DNA of 64,000 nucleotides from Paramoeba atlantica (Eukaryota > Discosea), in the NCBI GenBank assembly GCA_977017575.1, contig CDRNVI010000010.1:155389-219388 (forward strand). The letters run 5' to 3'. Numbering within the stretch: position 1 is the first letter of the stretch; each line of letters begins with the position of its first letter. The position numbers and the translations under genes were made by a program. The notes under the pieces were generated by a model that saw nothing but the letters and a program-made list of their open reading frames with translations, did not search any database and was not told the origin of the DNA. This document shows, one piece after another, positions 50,401 through 60,691 of this stretch.

Positions 50401-51720
50401 CATTGACTTCTCCCGCAGACTTTCTTTCCACTTCAAACCCCCTACACGCAGCGGACTGCGTTGATGCGGAGCCGCCGGACTGGGAAAAGAAGAGCGTCCC
50501 CCGTCAAAAAGACATAAGTTACGCGATCTCCGCCGCGGAGTTTTCTTGTGCGTATGAAAACGCCGACGCGAGGACTCGTACACGCTGGACTTCCCAATGC
50601 GGTAAAGGTGCGAGAAGTTGAGCGTTCGTGACTCCGTCAAAAGACACTGGCCACGCTCTTAACCCAACAGAATTCCGCATCTTATCCCGCTGGTGGTTGG
50701 GTGTGTCGGTCTACGGGGAGGAAGGTACATGTCCCAAGGGGAACTGCACCCTCCCACTGGACAAGGATGGGGATCATGCCCTCACATGCAAGCACGGGGG
50801 CGGTATCCTAAGCCGACACAACTCTTTGGCGGACCAGTTCGCTGATACCTGCAGCAACGCATATTTAGCTCCCCAACGGGAAAAAAGCCTTAGGAATAGG
50901 GGCCCCGGTGGTGCCTTGACTAGACCTGGGGATGTCTTCCTGCCGAGCCTTTTCCTCGGAAAGCCCATGGTGCTTGACTTCGCGGTCACTCACGCCCAGC
51001 AACCTAAATACACGGACACAGTCCGAAATGCTAGCTGGGTGGCCGCGGGGTCCTTCGCCGAGCACTACTCCTCGGATCAGAAAGCCCGACCGCGCCGTGA
51101 AGCTGAAAACGCCGGAAGCGATTTCACAGCGATGGTTGTCGAGAGCTACGGCTCTTGGAGCACCAGCGCCTGAGCAGTACTCCGGAAAGTTGGCGAACGC
51201 AGAGCGAAAGCATCCAACGGCGTTCTGTCCGACGACGCGTCTACGCTCCGACTCATGACGGATATGAACGTCACACTGATGCGTTCCCAAGCACGCATGA
51301 TGATCACGCGTCTGCCGGTAGTGGATTCCCCAGCTCCGTTAATCGAACAATAGCTCGATAAGGGACATGCGACGTGTGCCACAGAGCCGGCACTGGTGCT
51401 GGTTGAGTCGACAGAGTCTATTCTCACACCTAGCTCGCGAGGGCTAGGTACCCCAAGTGAGGTGGTACACGGGTTGTGAATCTCCTCCCCGTCGACCAGC
51501 ATCTTGTTTCGCGACCGTGTCGCTGTCGACACAGGCCCGCGCCTGCCCCCTCCCGTATAACAAGGGAAAGGTTCACAAGTCAGGCCGCGGAGAGGTCGAA
51601 AGACCCGGTCCGGAACGCGCGGATGGATTGGGCGTGGATTGCTTCTTTATATTATTGTTGTTATTATTGTTATTATTAAATAACAATAATTAAATTGTTA
51701 AATTGTTATTATTAAATACT
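47485..51720 (+). mobile_element. LINE with N-terminal zinc fingers, RT and restriction-like endonuclease
   Basis: Near full length but in several frames. 47509-48300 encode an N-terminal region with two zinc-finger patterns (CPAVGCSW...HVACRH and FLCNLCGRHYDINKRETH...C). RT follows: GTMGLRPEHS, VRPIAAGETIRRLVSKAA, KVDLSNAFNNVSR (motif A), GVQQGDPLGPLFFSL (motif B) and YLDDGILIG (motif C, just after a stop). The C-terminal end (50628-51173) has a CCHC knuckle (CPKGNCTLPLDKDGDHALTC), then RPGDVFLP and LDFAVTHAQQP, the RPD/D pattern of restriction-like nucleases. The 3' UTR has a hairpin (51428-51449) and a (TTATTG)-type tail to about 51720. At least five frame breaks. Layout fits the CRE/R2/NeSL-like groups. 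Confidence 0.82.
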
Positions 51721-51785
51721 TCTGTGGAAAGAAAAAGAATTGCTAATTTGATTGCTCGTTTTCAATTCATATACCACCGCTAAAT

Positions 51786-51900
51786 CATTCAATTCGCGCG
51801 ACCCCCGCTAAATAGGGGGGGAAGGTGGTAGTTGTGGGGTATGGAGGCCTCTCGCAACTCCGGGGCCTCACCGGGAGCAAAGGTGAGATCCACTTGCCGC
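51786..51900. repeat. Foldback-type repeat, right arm
   Basis: CGCGCGACCCCCGCTAAATA, then GGTGGTAGTTGTGGGGTATG and GGCCTCACCGGGAGCAAAGG. The same arm recurs at 60268-60365, 62625-62716 and 63964-64000. See 62560-62716 for the two-armed form. Confidence 0.75.
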
Positions 51901-51954
51901 CCCGCCTAAATGCATTTTTCCTTTTTTTCTAAAAACTTTTTTGAAGGGCCTTTC

Positions 51955-54900
51955 ATAGCTGTCATTCGACGTCGAAAATTGCAATTCGACGTCTACGAAT
52001 GCCTTTCGACGTCGAAAAAATGGGTCTTTCGACGTCGAACGAAGGAAAAAAATGTGGGATACTTGTGTTCATGTACAGCACTTGAAAAATTGTTTCGATC
52101 GACGGATTCTTTTCACTACAGCAATTTGCTATGGTATTCGGACGAATAGATGACTACTAGAGAATAAGAAAGTAGCAACGTATGGTTGTCGTCAGGTTGT
52201 TCGTCAGACCGCTAGGGAGTTCTAACCGTGTTAAATGCGTCACCTTTTATTTGAAACATGTTCAGAAACGTAATTAATGAAGTTTAATAAAATAAAGATA
52301 CGGAAAATTATGACTGTACTAGTCATTATCATAGTATAAGCTTATGGCGTTTACTGTTGCTGTATAGGTAAGCACAAAATATCTCGCGTTGCAATAATAC
52401 AAGAAAAATTTAAGTGTGGGGAAAAAGTTTAGCCTTAATGGTCCTGAAGTATGAGACAAAACATGGAAAAATAATTAAACATCCATACATTATAAATAAT
52501 TATACAGTAATACAATATAACAATATTATAATGGGTTATGAATTTATGACGTATCAGAAAAAAAGCAGACTCGCATCAGGAGCCTATTAAGTAATTCGGA
52601 AGCTTGAAAGAAGTTACCCCGAATCCCCATTTCCCGCTGATCCTAACTGTTCCAAATTGTCAAGGTACCCAAGTTTGTCGCAGTTCCCCCGTAACAGCAT
52701 AGAGTTTTGTACTGTTTGAGTGCCCATGGATGATTGACGGGAGTTGTATTTGGTGTTCATAACCGACATCCAAGAATCACATTTCGTCACTAAAGGGGGT
52801 ACCCATAAATAATGTATCGCCGCTTGATGCATACCTGGGTATTTGTAGACTCCAACTGTTTGCCACCAATGCAATTCGCACTTGTGCACTCGCGAATCCC
52901 ATTCGTAGTCGACGCAATTCACATATTCATTCCATTTATTTTCCGTAATTTGAAAAATGGGAGAACCACCTCGAAAAAGGTCGTTAGCACGACTGAAATG
53001 AATTGGTTCGAGACCGGCTTTCCGGGCGCGTAGTGCAATGAAATCCGGTGCAAACCACATGACGTCTTCCCAATATTTCATATTGTGATGAACTGAAAGT
53101 CGATTTATGTGATGCTTGAGGGCACATTCAAAAGCTTCACTGCAGCTTCCCACCCGACTAGCCTTCCGTAATCTTTCTAAAGTTGGCCAAACTCCCGTTA
53201 CTAAAGGGGTACCGTCTAAATCCGAAAATTTTTGTAACGCTTTCTGGATAGGAGCTAGTTCTTCAAGAAAATATTTTGCTGAAGTCGCCAAGTTATCTAC
53301 CCCTTCCCGAGCAATAAGATCCGCACACTTACGTACAGACTGACAAACTCGGGGGTTTTCCAGTTCTTGCTTCAGGAACGCCACAACAGTAGGTAACTGA
53401 GTAGAAAAGAAGGAAATGCTGCCGAACTTATCATGGCACCAGCGAGTAACTCCCCCTAACTTAGGAGCCGTAATGCCGTGTACATCCTTTGCTCTACGAA
53501 CAGCTTCAATTACTTGAGGTCCATACAATGAAAGTTCGTCACGACACCGAGGAATATTTTCATGCTGAGCGTTCAGTTCCGCCAAAATTAGATCAGCTTC
53601 ATCGGGAGCATACTGTTTCAAAATTTGTATGCTGCTACGAAGCTGACACACCAGCTCTGTCTGATATTCATCGTCCATTTTATTGCTAGACAGCCCCCCA
53701 TACCATTGAGTGAAAAATTGTTCCGCTTTGTTAGTTTCTTCGTCGATCCAAGAACGTCTAGGGCCACACCGCGATACCGCCCCTTCTTCGTACAGATCTT
53801 GTCATGTCCATAAAATGTTTGTCTGAAGAGCTTTTTAAGTTCAAAAAGGGGGGTTTCCTGAAAGGGTTTCATCGCATCCATCGCGAGGTTATTGAGAAAA
53901 TGACCAAAGCAAGATAGTAAGGAGACGTGTGGCATCATATCCACGGCCCGGTTTCCGAAGTTTATCCAGTCTGGCTCCCCAATTCTTTGAACGCGATCAT
54001 ATATTCTTTTTAATTCTCCTTCTGCCTCATCACGGGCCACGTGGTTAACGGCACAGCCATCCACCATTAAAAACCTCATTTTTCGTACCAGCGTAATGCC
54101 GAGAATAGAATTCAATGTATTAACCAAACTCTCAGCTGTTTCTTTGCCGTTGAATGCCTTCCGCTTCGGATGATACATGGATGGTAATAGATATTGCTCA
54201 TCTGAAACATACACTACCCCTACTAATACGTGCTCGTTGAGCACGGAATCAACCCCAGCATCCACAGCTACCCCGAAGAAAGGATGAATATCGATTTTTG
54301 AAATCATTTTTTCCCATATTTCGGTGGCCAAGTCCTTCTCCCAATCACGCATGATCCTGTGATTGTTGCCAAGTGCATTGAGAATTTCTTCAGTATTTGC
54401 TCCCTTGGGGCGTAATTCTTCATAGTTACGAAGTAAAGCGTGAGCAGCTTTGCATGACAAGTTCGTCTTTGCCACAAGACAGGGAACGCAGCGACGGACA
54501 AAAACATTTACACTCATTGAATTGTCGTTCGGGGTCAGTGAAAAAAGTTCCGGTTCGTTTGCGATTCTCTGTCCCTCGCGCACTAAACAAGTGTGATTGA
54601 TATGGTGATAGTAATGGTTGTTATGGAGCGAATGACTCCACCACGGACAGTCGCGACATTTTATGTGAGTCCGCTGGCCCATGGTATTCACGTGATGGGG
54701 CCGAGGATATTTCTCGGCGTATTCGCGACACTCTTTGTTTTTCTTCTCCAAATTTTTCGTTCTACCAGTCGGGGTATCCATTGCCAAGCAGCGTTCACGA
54801 AAGAATTTTGTCGAAATACGGGGAAACCGCATTGGGTCCTGTACAAGCTGTTTTCGAACTACTTGCCTTACAGAGCTTGCCTGTTGTGATGGAGAGGACG

Positions 54901-55413
54901 GCATTTCCTCTTCAAGCCTCGCGGTACACTCTCGTCGTACTGAGACAGGAACATAACTCCCTGAAAGAACGTTATCGGAAATTTCAAATCTGCTGTGGGT
55001 GGGACCATCTGCTGCTTCCGTGGAAGCATCTCGCTGCATGGCAGTTCTATTCTTCTTCGCCGAATTGGTTCTCTTGGCACGAACCGAAGTAACTGAAGGA
55101 GTAGTAGATGAAACAGATTCGGAAGAATTTGCTTCAGCTAAAGTTGGCACGATTGCATCTGATGAAAGAGCTGGGGGAGAAGGTATGCGGATAGGAATCA
55201 TGCGCCCCCTTCCTCGAACAGAGGTGTGCATTGTGAAAAAACAAGTAAATTAACACTAAAAAGTAGAAGACTGGTTGCAAATACATTTTTTAAACATTTT
55301 ATAAACATATATTCTGTTGAAAAAAAATTCTTTCAGAAACCATCCAAGCACTCAAAATGTTTCGACCTTTCGACCGTCGAACGACGTCGAATTCGACGTC
55401 GAACGACAGCTAT
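51955..55413 (-). mobile_element. hAT-like transposon with 8-bp target duplication
   Basis: Ends ATAGCTGTC and GACAGCTAT are directly flanked by the perfect 8-bp duplication GGCCTTTC (51947-51954 and 55414-55421), the hAT hallmark. Subterminal TTCGACGTCGAA palindromes occur at both ends. Size 3459 bp. It inserted into the T-rich GAAGGGCT end-module of an IS30-like element, whose remainder continues at 55422. Confidence 0.9.
52614..55231 (-). CDS. Divergent hAT-like transposase, one frameshift
   Basis: From ATG 55231, read in frames 53618-55231 and 52614-53678. A Ser/Thr-rich start is followed by a BED-like zinc finger (HIKCRDCPWWSHSLHNNHYY...HTC). Then come FFGVAVDAGVDSVLNEHVLV (likely first Asp), KMRFLMVDGCAVNHVARDEA (second Asp) and VSLLSCFGHFLNNLAMDAMK. 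After the frameshift (53618-53678) comes GVTRWCHDKFGSISFFSTQL, equivalent to the TRW motif of hAT proteins, and a C-terminal region rich in Trp. The catalytic core is diverged from well-known hAT enzymes, so the family call leans on the 8-bp duplication. Coding text is otherwise clean. Confidence 0.75.
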
Positions 55414-55421
55414 GGCCTTTC

Positions 55422-55600
55422 TTCAAATTTTTTGAAGGGCTCATTTTTTTTTGAAGGGCTAACTTTTTTTTCGAAGGGCTTGCACAAAATATGCATTATC
55501 AGTGTGCGAGTTTTATGCATTATCAGTGTGCGAGTTTTATGCATTATCAGTGTGCGAGTTTTTATGCATTATCAGTGTGCTAATTGCGGTGGTTGTAAAA
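55422..55600. repeat. IS30-like right-end module: T-runs plus TGCATTATCAGTGTGCGAG array
   Basis: Repeated TTTTTTTGAAGGGCT units lead into four copies of a 23-bp unit with GCATTATCAGTGTGCGAG. The unit is the complement of the GCACAxTGATAATGCATA arrays that precede IS30-like genes. The same pair of modules occurs at 60460-60690 and 62805-62960. Confidence 0.7.
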
Positions 55601-56178
55601 CTACCGCTCTACCCTCGATTATTGAAAAAAAAGTGAACAAAAACAGTGAAAATATAAAGAGGAACACAGTAATATAATAGAAGAAAAAAATATAAAAGGG
55701 GGCTCCGGTGGTCCAAAACTGAAAAAAAAAATTGAAAAAAATGGGGGGTCCAGGGGGGGTCATGGTCGAGCAATTTTTTTCGAAAAAATTAGTTTTCGAA
55801 AAAAAACCGCAGAAAGGGTAGCCGGGGTCTTGGCGCGCATTTTCCACCCCCCTACTCGGGGGTGACCCCCCCGCGTATCCGCAGGACGGGTCCGCGAAGT
55901 TCGGATTTTTTCGGAAAAAAAAATTTGAAAAAAGTTCAACTTGGCGAAAAAAATGGCAAAAAAAATATTTTTCCAAAATCGTTTCCCCTATTGTATTTTG
56001 ATAGTTTGGGACCTACACTAGCTTTCTCCGCAGTTGTTTTCGCAAGGTATCCCTTTTTCGAGCCGTGGTGCGCCCCTCAAAATGACCCATTTTTGATTAA
56101 AAAAGGTGAAAAAGTATTTTTGGGACCCCAAGGGGCCTTTTTATGTCGAAAGAATTGTGTGGTTGGAGGGGAAAGGTT
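55601..56178. other. Low-complexity spacer
   Basis: A-rich and G-rich runs with strongly skewed strands. No gene or clear repeat recognised; open frames here follow homopolymers. Confidence 0.4.
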
Positions 56179-56275
56179 ACCATAAATCGTATAAGTACCA
56201 TAAATCGTAAGTTACCATAAATTGTATAAGTTACCATAAGTTGTATAAGTTACCACAAATTGTATAAGTTACCTA
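56179..56275. repeat. Tandem ACCATAAATTGTATAAGTT repeat
   Basis: About five units of 19-20 bp with one or two changes each. Confidence 0.75.
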
Positions 56276-56284
56276 AAATTGCGT

Positions 56285-56545
56285 GGTCACATAGTAAAAC
56301 AATACACAATCCTGCGAAAGGGGCAGACATAGGTTTTCAGTGGCGCCCCCGAGCGCTGGAGCGCGCGGGGTCGCTGAAAAATATAATTCTGTCCCAGGGC
56401 TACGCTCACAGTTGGGCCTTGCTCGCAAACCGGGGCTTTTGCTTCTAGAAGTGGGTTACGCTCACAGTTCGGCCTCGTTCGCAAACGGGGGCTTTTGCCT
56501 CCAGAAGTGGGCTACGCTCACAGTTGGGCCTTGACTCTAGACGGC
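56285..56545. repeat. Solo Merlin-associated module
   Basis: Holds the CACAATCCTGCGAAA start, the GAGCGCTGGAGCGCG palindrome and GCTCACAGTTGGGCCTTGCT units as in 15420-15765, but no transposase follows. It is cut at GCGCCCGCACATTGATAATG, where an IS30-like array unit begins. Confidence 0.75.
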
Positions 56546-56599
56546 GCCCGCACATTGATAATGCATATAGCACATTGATAATGCATACCACATTTGTAG

Positions 56600-56740
56600 C
56601 ACAAAAACAAGGACTGGGTTTATTGGCCCGGCCGGCCCCTCCGTGCGTTCGGCCTCTCATATTCCCCAAAACAACTACCACCTTCCCCCCCATTTATCAG
56701 GGGTCGCGCGCGCGACCCCCGCTAAATAGGGTGGAAGTCA
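56600..56740. repeat. Foldback repeat, left arm and start of right arm
   Basis: GGCCCGGCCGGCCCCTCCGT and CTACCACCTTCCCCCCCATT are followed by GCGCGCGCGACCCCCGCTAA. The right arm stops early at TAGGGTGGAAG. Confidence 0.7.
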
Positions 56741-56747
56741 ACGAATA

Positions 56748-56825
56748 TTACATAAGTAAAGGAATAATGCATAAGTAAAGGAATAATGCATAAGTAAAGG
56801 AATAATGCATAAGTAAAGGAATAAC
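56748..56825. repeat. Tandem ATGCATAAGTAAAGGAATA repeat
   Basis: Four near-perfect 19-bp units ending at the LINE fragment. Confidence 0.8.
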
Positions 56826-56826
56826 G

Positions 56827-57138
56827 CTCCGTCGTCTAGCAAGCAAGGTGGGATGTCTCTCTGCAAAGGCCAAAGCCCGCGTTCTGTTCAAAGAACATCA
56901 ATACGGAGTAGCTACGCCCGCAGGAGCAGAGCACGTCATCCACATTTGTCGGCGACTTGTAGCGAACCACGTTGAGGATGATGATTTCGTAATGTGCAAG
57001 GTAGACCTCCGAAACGCCTTCAATAACGTCTTTAGGGATAGTTTTATTGCCTTAACACGATATCATTTCCCAGAGTTGAGCCCATTCGTGGAATGGTGCT
57101 ACTCTGCCCTCAGCAACCTGACCTTCGATGGAGAATAA
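56827..57138 (+). mobile_element. LINE RT fragment
   Basis: LRRLASKVGCLSAKAKA, then HQYGVATPAGAEHVIHICRR and MCKVDLRNAFNNVFRDSFI (motif A), matching 49170-49440 of the large LINE. It stops before motif B. Confidence 0.85.
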
Positions 57139-57159
57139 ACTACCATTACAACGCGATTT

Positions 57160-57302
57160 ATGGTAGTTTGGATGAGTACTTCCATGTTCGTCGGAGGGCG
57201 GTGATAGTAGTTTGGATGAGTACTCATCGAAACTACTACAACCCCCAAGGAGGTAATGGTAGTTTGGATGAGTACTCATCGGAACTACCGCAATGTAGTT
57301 GT
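57160..57302. repeat. Outer repeats of GTAGTTTGGATGAGTACT
   Basis: Three units of the same TIR subrepeat lie just outside the left boundary chosen for the element at 57303. The real end could lie further left. Confidence 0.6.
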
Positions 57303-57699
57303 AGTAGTTTGGATGAGTACTTATCGAAACGAAATTTTAGTTTTCTGGAAAAAAGTACTCATCGAAACGACCTCTGTACATGGTAGTTTGGATGAGTACT
57401 CATTGAAACGACCTCTTCACATGGTAGTTTGGATGAGTACTCATTGAAACGACCTCTGCACATGGTACTTTGGATGAATACTTTCTTCCGTGGCGCATCC
57501 GTAGTCAGCAATCACGTAAATTGTTGCCAGGTTCTGACACAAAATACGGTGAAACTGAACCAAATTCCGCACTTTTTGATTGTATTATTTATGAATTTAC
57601 ACATATTATTGTAATAGAGTATTATAAATAACGTCAGTTTTTTGGTTAAAGACTTCACAACTAGCTTCACAACTTCGAACTTAACATCATCTACGGAAA

Positions 57700-58509
57700 T
57701 TAAACTAAATTAATACTTTCCACATGAACTTTCGCCTTTTTGTCCTCTTCCTTCCTCTTAGCCTTCGCACTATTCTCCACAGTGACGTGAAGAACCGGTG
57801 GGCCTCTCTTCCGTTTATCATGAAGAATGACGGCTCCGAGCTGAAGAAGCTTTGTCGCCGCAACTTCTGGAACATCTTCTTCCCAACAGCTTGATTCGAC
57901 GTACTCCTTGGCCTTTTCCACATAGGTCAAGCGTACCCGGAACTTCTCTTCATGCACGGACAGCTTCTCGATGGTTCTAGACTTTAGATCGGACCGAATC
58001 GTCACACGCCTTCGATTCAAATCTCCGACAAAGCTATTCCAAATGTTTTTTAATACTGTTGCCATGTCACGTTCGTCTTTAGAACTCACAGACAATCGGA
58101 ACTTTTTGGCGTAGTTAATGCCTGCCCGCAAAAACTTAGTTCCGTCATCAGCCCAGTCAATGCTGGCTTTGCACGCAATCAGGACATACGCCACATGCGA
58201 AAAAGTAAATCGCAACCCCAAAACAGTCTTCCGAAAGAATTGGCTGGCTGTGCGCTTTACTGATTCAACGTCCAGATCGGATGACAATAATTCCTGAAGG
58301 AGGGGAGGAGAAAAAGATTCAACGACTTGTGATTGCCCACAAGTCGCGCAAACATCAGAACCGTTGAATACCCCATACTGCAAGCATTGCACACATACAT
58401 CTCTGTGCTGCTCGGAATCGACACACCATTTGCAATAAACACAAAAAGATGATCGACCTTCGGTGGGAAGAGTGAACGGTGTCATTTTCTGACATTTTCC
58501 TTCGCACAT
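57700..58509 (-). CDS. Unknown Cys-rich (zinc-ribbon) coiled-coil protein
   Basis: 269 residues from ATG 58509 (MCEGKCQKMTPF). The frame is open to 58683, but a T-rich tract and CCAG lie in that stretch, so it is probably leader. The N-terminal 75 residues hold repeated CxxC pairs (CVYCKWC, CVQC, CATC), a likely double zinc ribbon. A helical middle follows (LDVESVKRTASQFFRKT, HVAYVLIACKASIDW, FLRAGINYAKKFRL, VLKNIWNSFVGDLNRR). Then comes a charged coiled coil and a Lys-rich tail (KAKRKEEDKKAKVHVES). No catalytic motif and no known family recognised. A relic of a second family member is at 32424-34711. It may be an accessory protein of a transposon or a captured host gene. Confidence 0.75.
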   Translation of the reverse strand: MCEGKCQKMTPFTLPTEGRSSFCVYCKWCVDSEQHRDVCVQCLQYGVFNGSDVCATCGQSQVVESFSPPLLQELLSSDLDVESVKRTASQFFRKTVLGLRFTFSHVAYVLIACKASIDWADDGTKFLRAGINYAKKFRLSVSSKDERDMATVLKNIWNSFVGDLNRRRVTIRSDLKSRTIEKLSVHEEKFRVRLTYVEKAKEYVESSCWEEDVPEVAATKLLQLGAVILHDKRKRGPPVLHVTVENSAKAKRKEEDKKAKVHVESINLV

Positions 58510-58527
58510 CGGGCGATAGATTGATGC

Positions 58528-58566
58528 CTGGAATGACACAAGTGATGTGGTGCAAAGAAAAAAAAA
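58528..58566 (-). promoter_or_regulatory. Candidate trans-splice acceptor of the zinc-ribbon gene
   Basis: Coding-strand run of ten T, then C/T-rich sequence ending in TTCCAG about 20 nt before ATG 58509. Suggests that the gene is expressed like a host gene. Inferred from composition only. Confidence 0.4.
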
Positions 58567-58984
58567 CTTGAATACCGAACTCTTTAGATGAATTTTAACG
58601 AATATACATTTGTAACTAAACTTTGCAGAACGCACCGAAAAAAGATTTAAATTGGCTGATAAAACAAAAATATGGCTACTCATGCCAACTCATGCCAACC
58701 AAGACTTGCACAGTCTCCACTGTCCCAGGGCTACGTTCACATTTTAGCCTTACAGAGTCAGACGTTGGTAATACATACCAATATAGTGAAAAGTACTCAT
58801 CCAAAGTACCATGTGCAGAGGTCGTTTCAATGAGTACTCATCCAAACTACCATGTGCAGAGGTCGTTTCGGTGAGCACTCATCCAAACTAACATGTGCAG
58901 AGGTCGTTTCGATGAGTACTTTTTTCCAGAAAACTAAAATTTCGTTTCGATGAGTACTCATCCAAACTACTGCAACGCCGCCTC

Positions 58985-59005
58985 ACTTTTACGAGTGAGG
59001 TTCCC
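58985..59005. repeat. CCTCAC/GTGAGG hairpin
   Basis: A 6-bp stem with 8-nt loop, resembling the LINE 3' UTR hairpins but without their flanking TATTCTCAC. Possibly another LINE end. Confidence 0.35.
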
Positions 59006-59099
59006 AGTGCGAGGCAAGTGGGTTTCGAAGTTGTTTCCGGACCCGGTGATCTGCACCTTGCTTAGTGATCTTCTTGCGCGAATGATTTGGAGGTCGTGG

Positions 59100-59300
59100 G
59101 AAAGTGGAAAAGGAGACAGGGGGTAGGGGAAAAAGTTAAGCGGAAAACGGGTAAAGGTAAAGTGGGTAAAGGGAAAGTGGGTAAAGGGAATGTGAGTAAA
59201 GGGAAAGTGGGTAAAGGGAAAGGGGGAAAGGGAAAGTGAATAAGTGGAAAGTCGTTAACGGGAAAGCGGGTACGTGGAAACGCGTTAAGGGGAAAAAGTG
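59100..59300. repeat. Purine-rich minisatellite GTGGGTAAAGGGAAA
   Basis: About a dozen degenerate units of 13-15 bp. The strand asymmetry makes a spurious Phe/Pro-rich frame on the other strand. Confidence 0.75.
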
Positions 59301-59979
59301 GGTAAGATACGGGAATGTTAAGAAATGAAGTAGGAAAGTCGTTGTAGTATAAAAGAAAAGTTAGAATTCGTAAAAAAAATAATGCGACAAAAAAAAATTT
59401 AGGCTCCAAAATATGATATTGCTAATTTGATTGCTTGTTTTAAAATCGTATACCCCCCCGATGGACCTACAGGGTTCAAGTATTGGGTAAAAATATAGAG
59501 GCAATGCCGCGTTTCATACTTCTCCCCCCTTATTCATTGCAAAAAAAAAACAAAAAAAAAGTCCCTCTGCAGTATTTCCCTCTCGCGTCCCCCACCCCCG
59601 TGCCAGCAGCCCAAAGTATTATATACTTGCTCACGGGGTGGGGGCAGAGATCCTGGCGGATGGGCTCGTGCGTCGCTTCCTCTTGCCCCCGCGTCAGTCG
59701 CCCCGTGTCTTTTCTCTCCGCGCTCTTCCCCATCGGTGCGACGGCGTCTTCGCGTCTCATCACCTCCAAGTCTCCCACCCACGTACAGCAATCTAATGTA
59801 TCTAATACTGCTAACGGGGTGGGAGCAGAGGTTCTGGATCATACAGGCCTGGGTGCGTGCGGATTTGGAAGTGGGGTAGGGAGTAAGAGAGGGGAAGCAG
59901 GAAAAGGGGTAGGAAGTAAGGGAGGGGAGTAAGTGGAAGCAAGGGAAAGTTGGAAGTGTGGATATTGTGGAAAAGTAGG
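59301..59979. repeat. Spacer with two 65-bp direct repeats
   Basis: Degenerate copies at about 59588-59655 and 59776-59845. Each opens with CCCACCC and closes with ACGGGGTGGG followed by GCAGAG and TTCTGG or ATCCTGG. Each can fold into a stem. No gene seen in the rest. Confidence 0.5.
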
Positions 59980-59984
59980 ACAAG

Positions 59985-60690
59985 TACATAAAAAGCACAT
60001 TGATAATGCATACTAAGCGGCACATTGATAATGCATATAGCACATTGATAATGCATATAGCACATTTATATTGCATATAGCACATTGATAATGCATATAG
60101 CACATTTATATTGCATATAGCACACTGATAGCTCATACGTGTTTTTACTTGACCTTCAGAATTTTATTTGACCTTCAGAATGTCAGTTTCCCAACGTAAA
60201 ACTAAACGCCTAAACACCAAGGCCCGGGAAACTATCGCAGTGCTCTATAATCAACAAGGCTTCTCAGGGGTCGCTCGCGCGACCGCCGCTAAATAGGGGG
60301 GGAAGGTGGTAGTTGTGGGGTATGGAGGCCTCTCGCAACTCCGGGGCCTCACCGGGAGGAAAGGTGAATTTATTTAATTCCATTTTTTGGCAATGTTAAG
60401 AACCTAAAATTTCTAGTCAACCTCAAATTTCGCGAACACCAACCAAAAATGATCATATTTTTTAAGGGATCAATTTTTTTTTAATGGGTCAAAACTTTTT
60501 TAAGGGCTCGAAAAATATTTAAGGGCTCGATTTTTTTTTCAAGTTTTATGCCAGATAAAGGTGCGGATTTTATGCAATATAAAGGTGCAGCTTAATATGC
60601 CATATAAAGGTGCATTATGCAATATAAAGGTGAATTATGCAATATAAAAGTGAATTATGCAACATAAAGGTGCAGCTTAGTATGCAATAT
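59985..60690 (+). mobile_element. IS30-like subfamily 2 remnant with both end modules
   Basis: A left array of GCACATTGATAATGCATATAG units (59990-60130) is followed by an ATG (60180) and the HTH start KARETIAVLYNQQGFSG. The gene is cut by a foldback repeat (60268-60365). Then come T-runs with AAGGGCTCGA and a right array of TATGCAATATAAAGGTGCAG (60560-60690). The Tc1 element at 60692 inserted into the right array, which resumes at 62425. The arrays at the two ends are inverted relative to each other. Confidence 0.7.
60268..60365. repeat. Foldback repeat, right arm
   Basis: GCTCGCGCGACCGCCGCTAA to GGCCTCACCGGGAGGAAAGG. Interrupts the IS30-like N-terminus. Confidence 0.75.
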
Positions 60691-60691
60691 A

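Larger units (their letters stand above)
57303..58971. mobile_element. Candidate novel element: long TIRs around a zinc-ribbon gene
   Basis: Inverted repeats of about 180 bp (57303-57481 and 58793-58971) start AGTAGTTTGGATGAGTACT. Each contains ordered subunits of about 41 bp (GTAGTTTGGATGAGTACTCA, then TGAAACGACCTCTGCACATG) plus the shared irregular unit with ATTTTAGTTTTCTGGAAAAA. Order and irregularities match in both arms, so they are true TIRs rather than chance arrays. The only gene inside is 57700-58509. No transposase motif or clean target duplication found. Confidence 0.65.

Noticed and set aside
57139-57481. Plus-strand ORFs rich in MSTHRN and LDEY repeats
   Set aside because: Translation of the TIR subrepeats GTAGTTTGGATGAGTACTCA; not genes.
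59062-59409. Phe/Pro-rich minus-strand ORF
   Set aside because: Complement of the purine-rich minisatellite.
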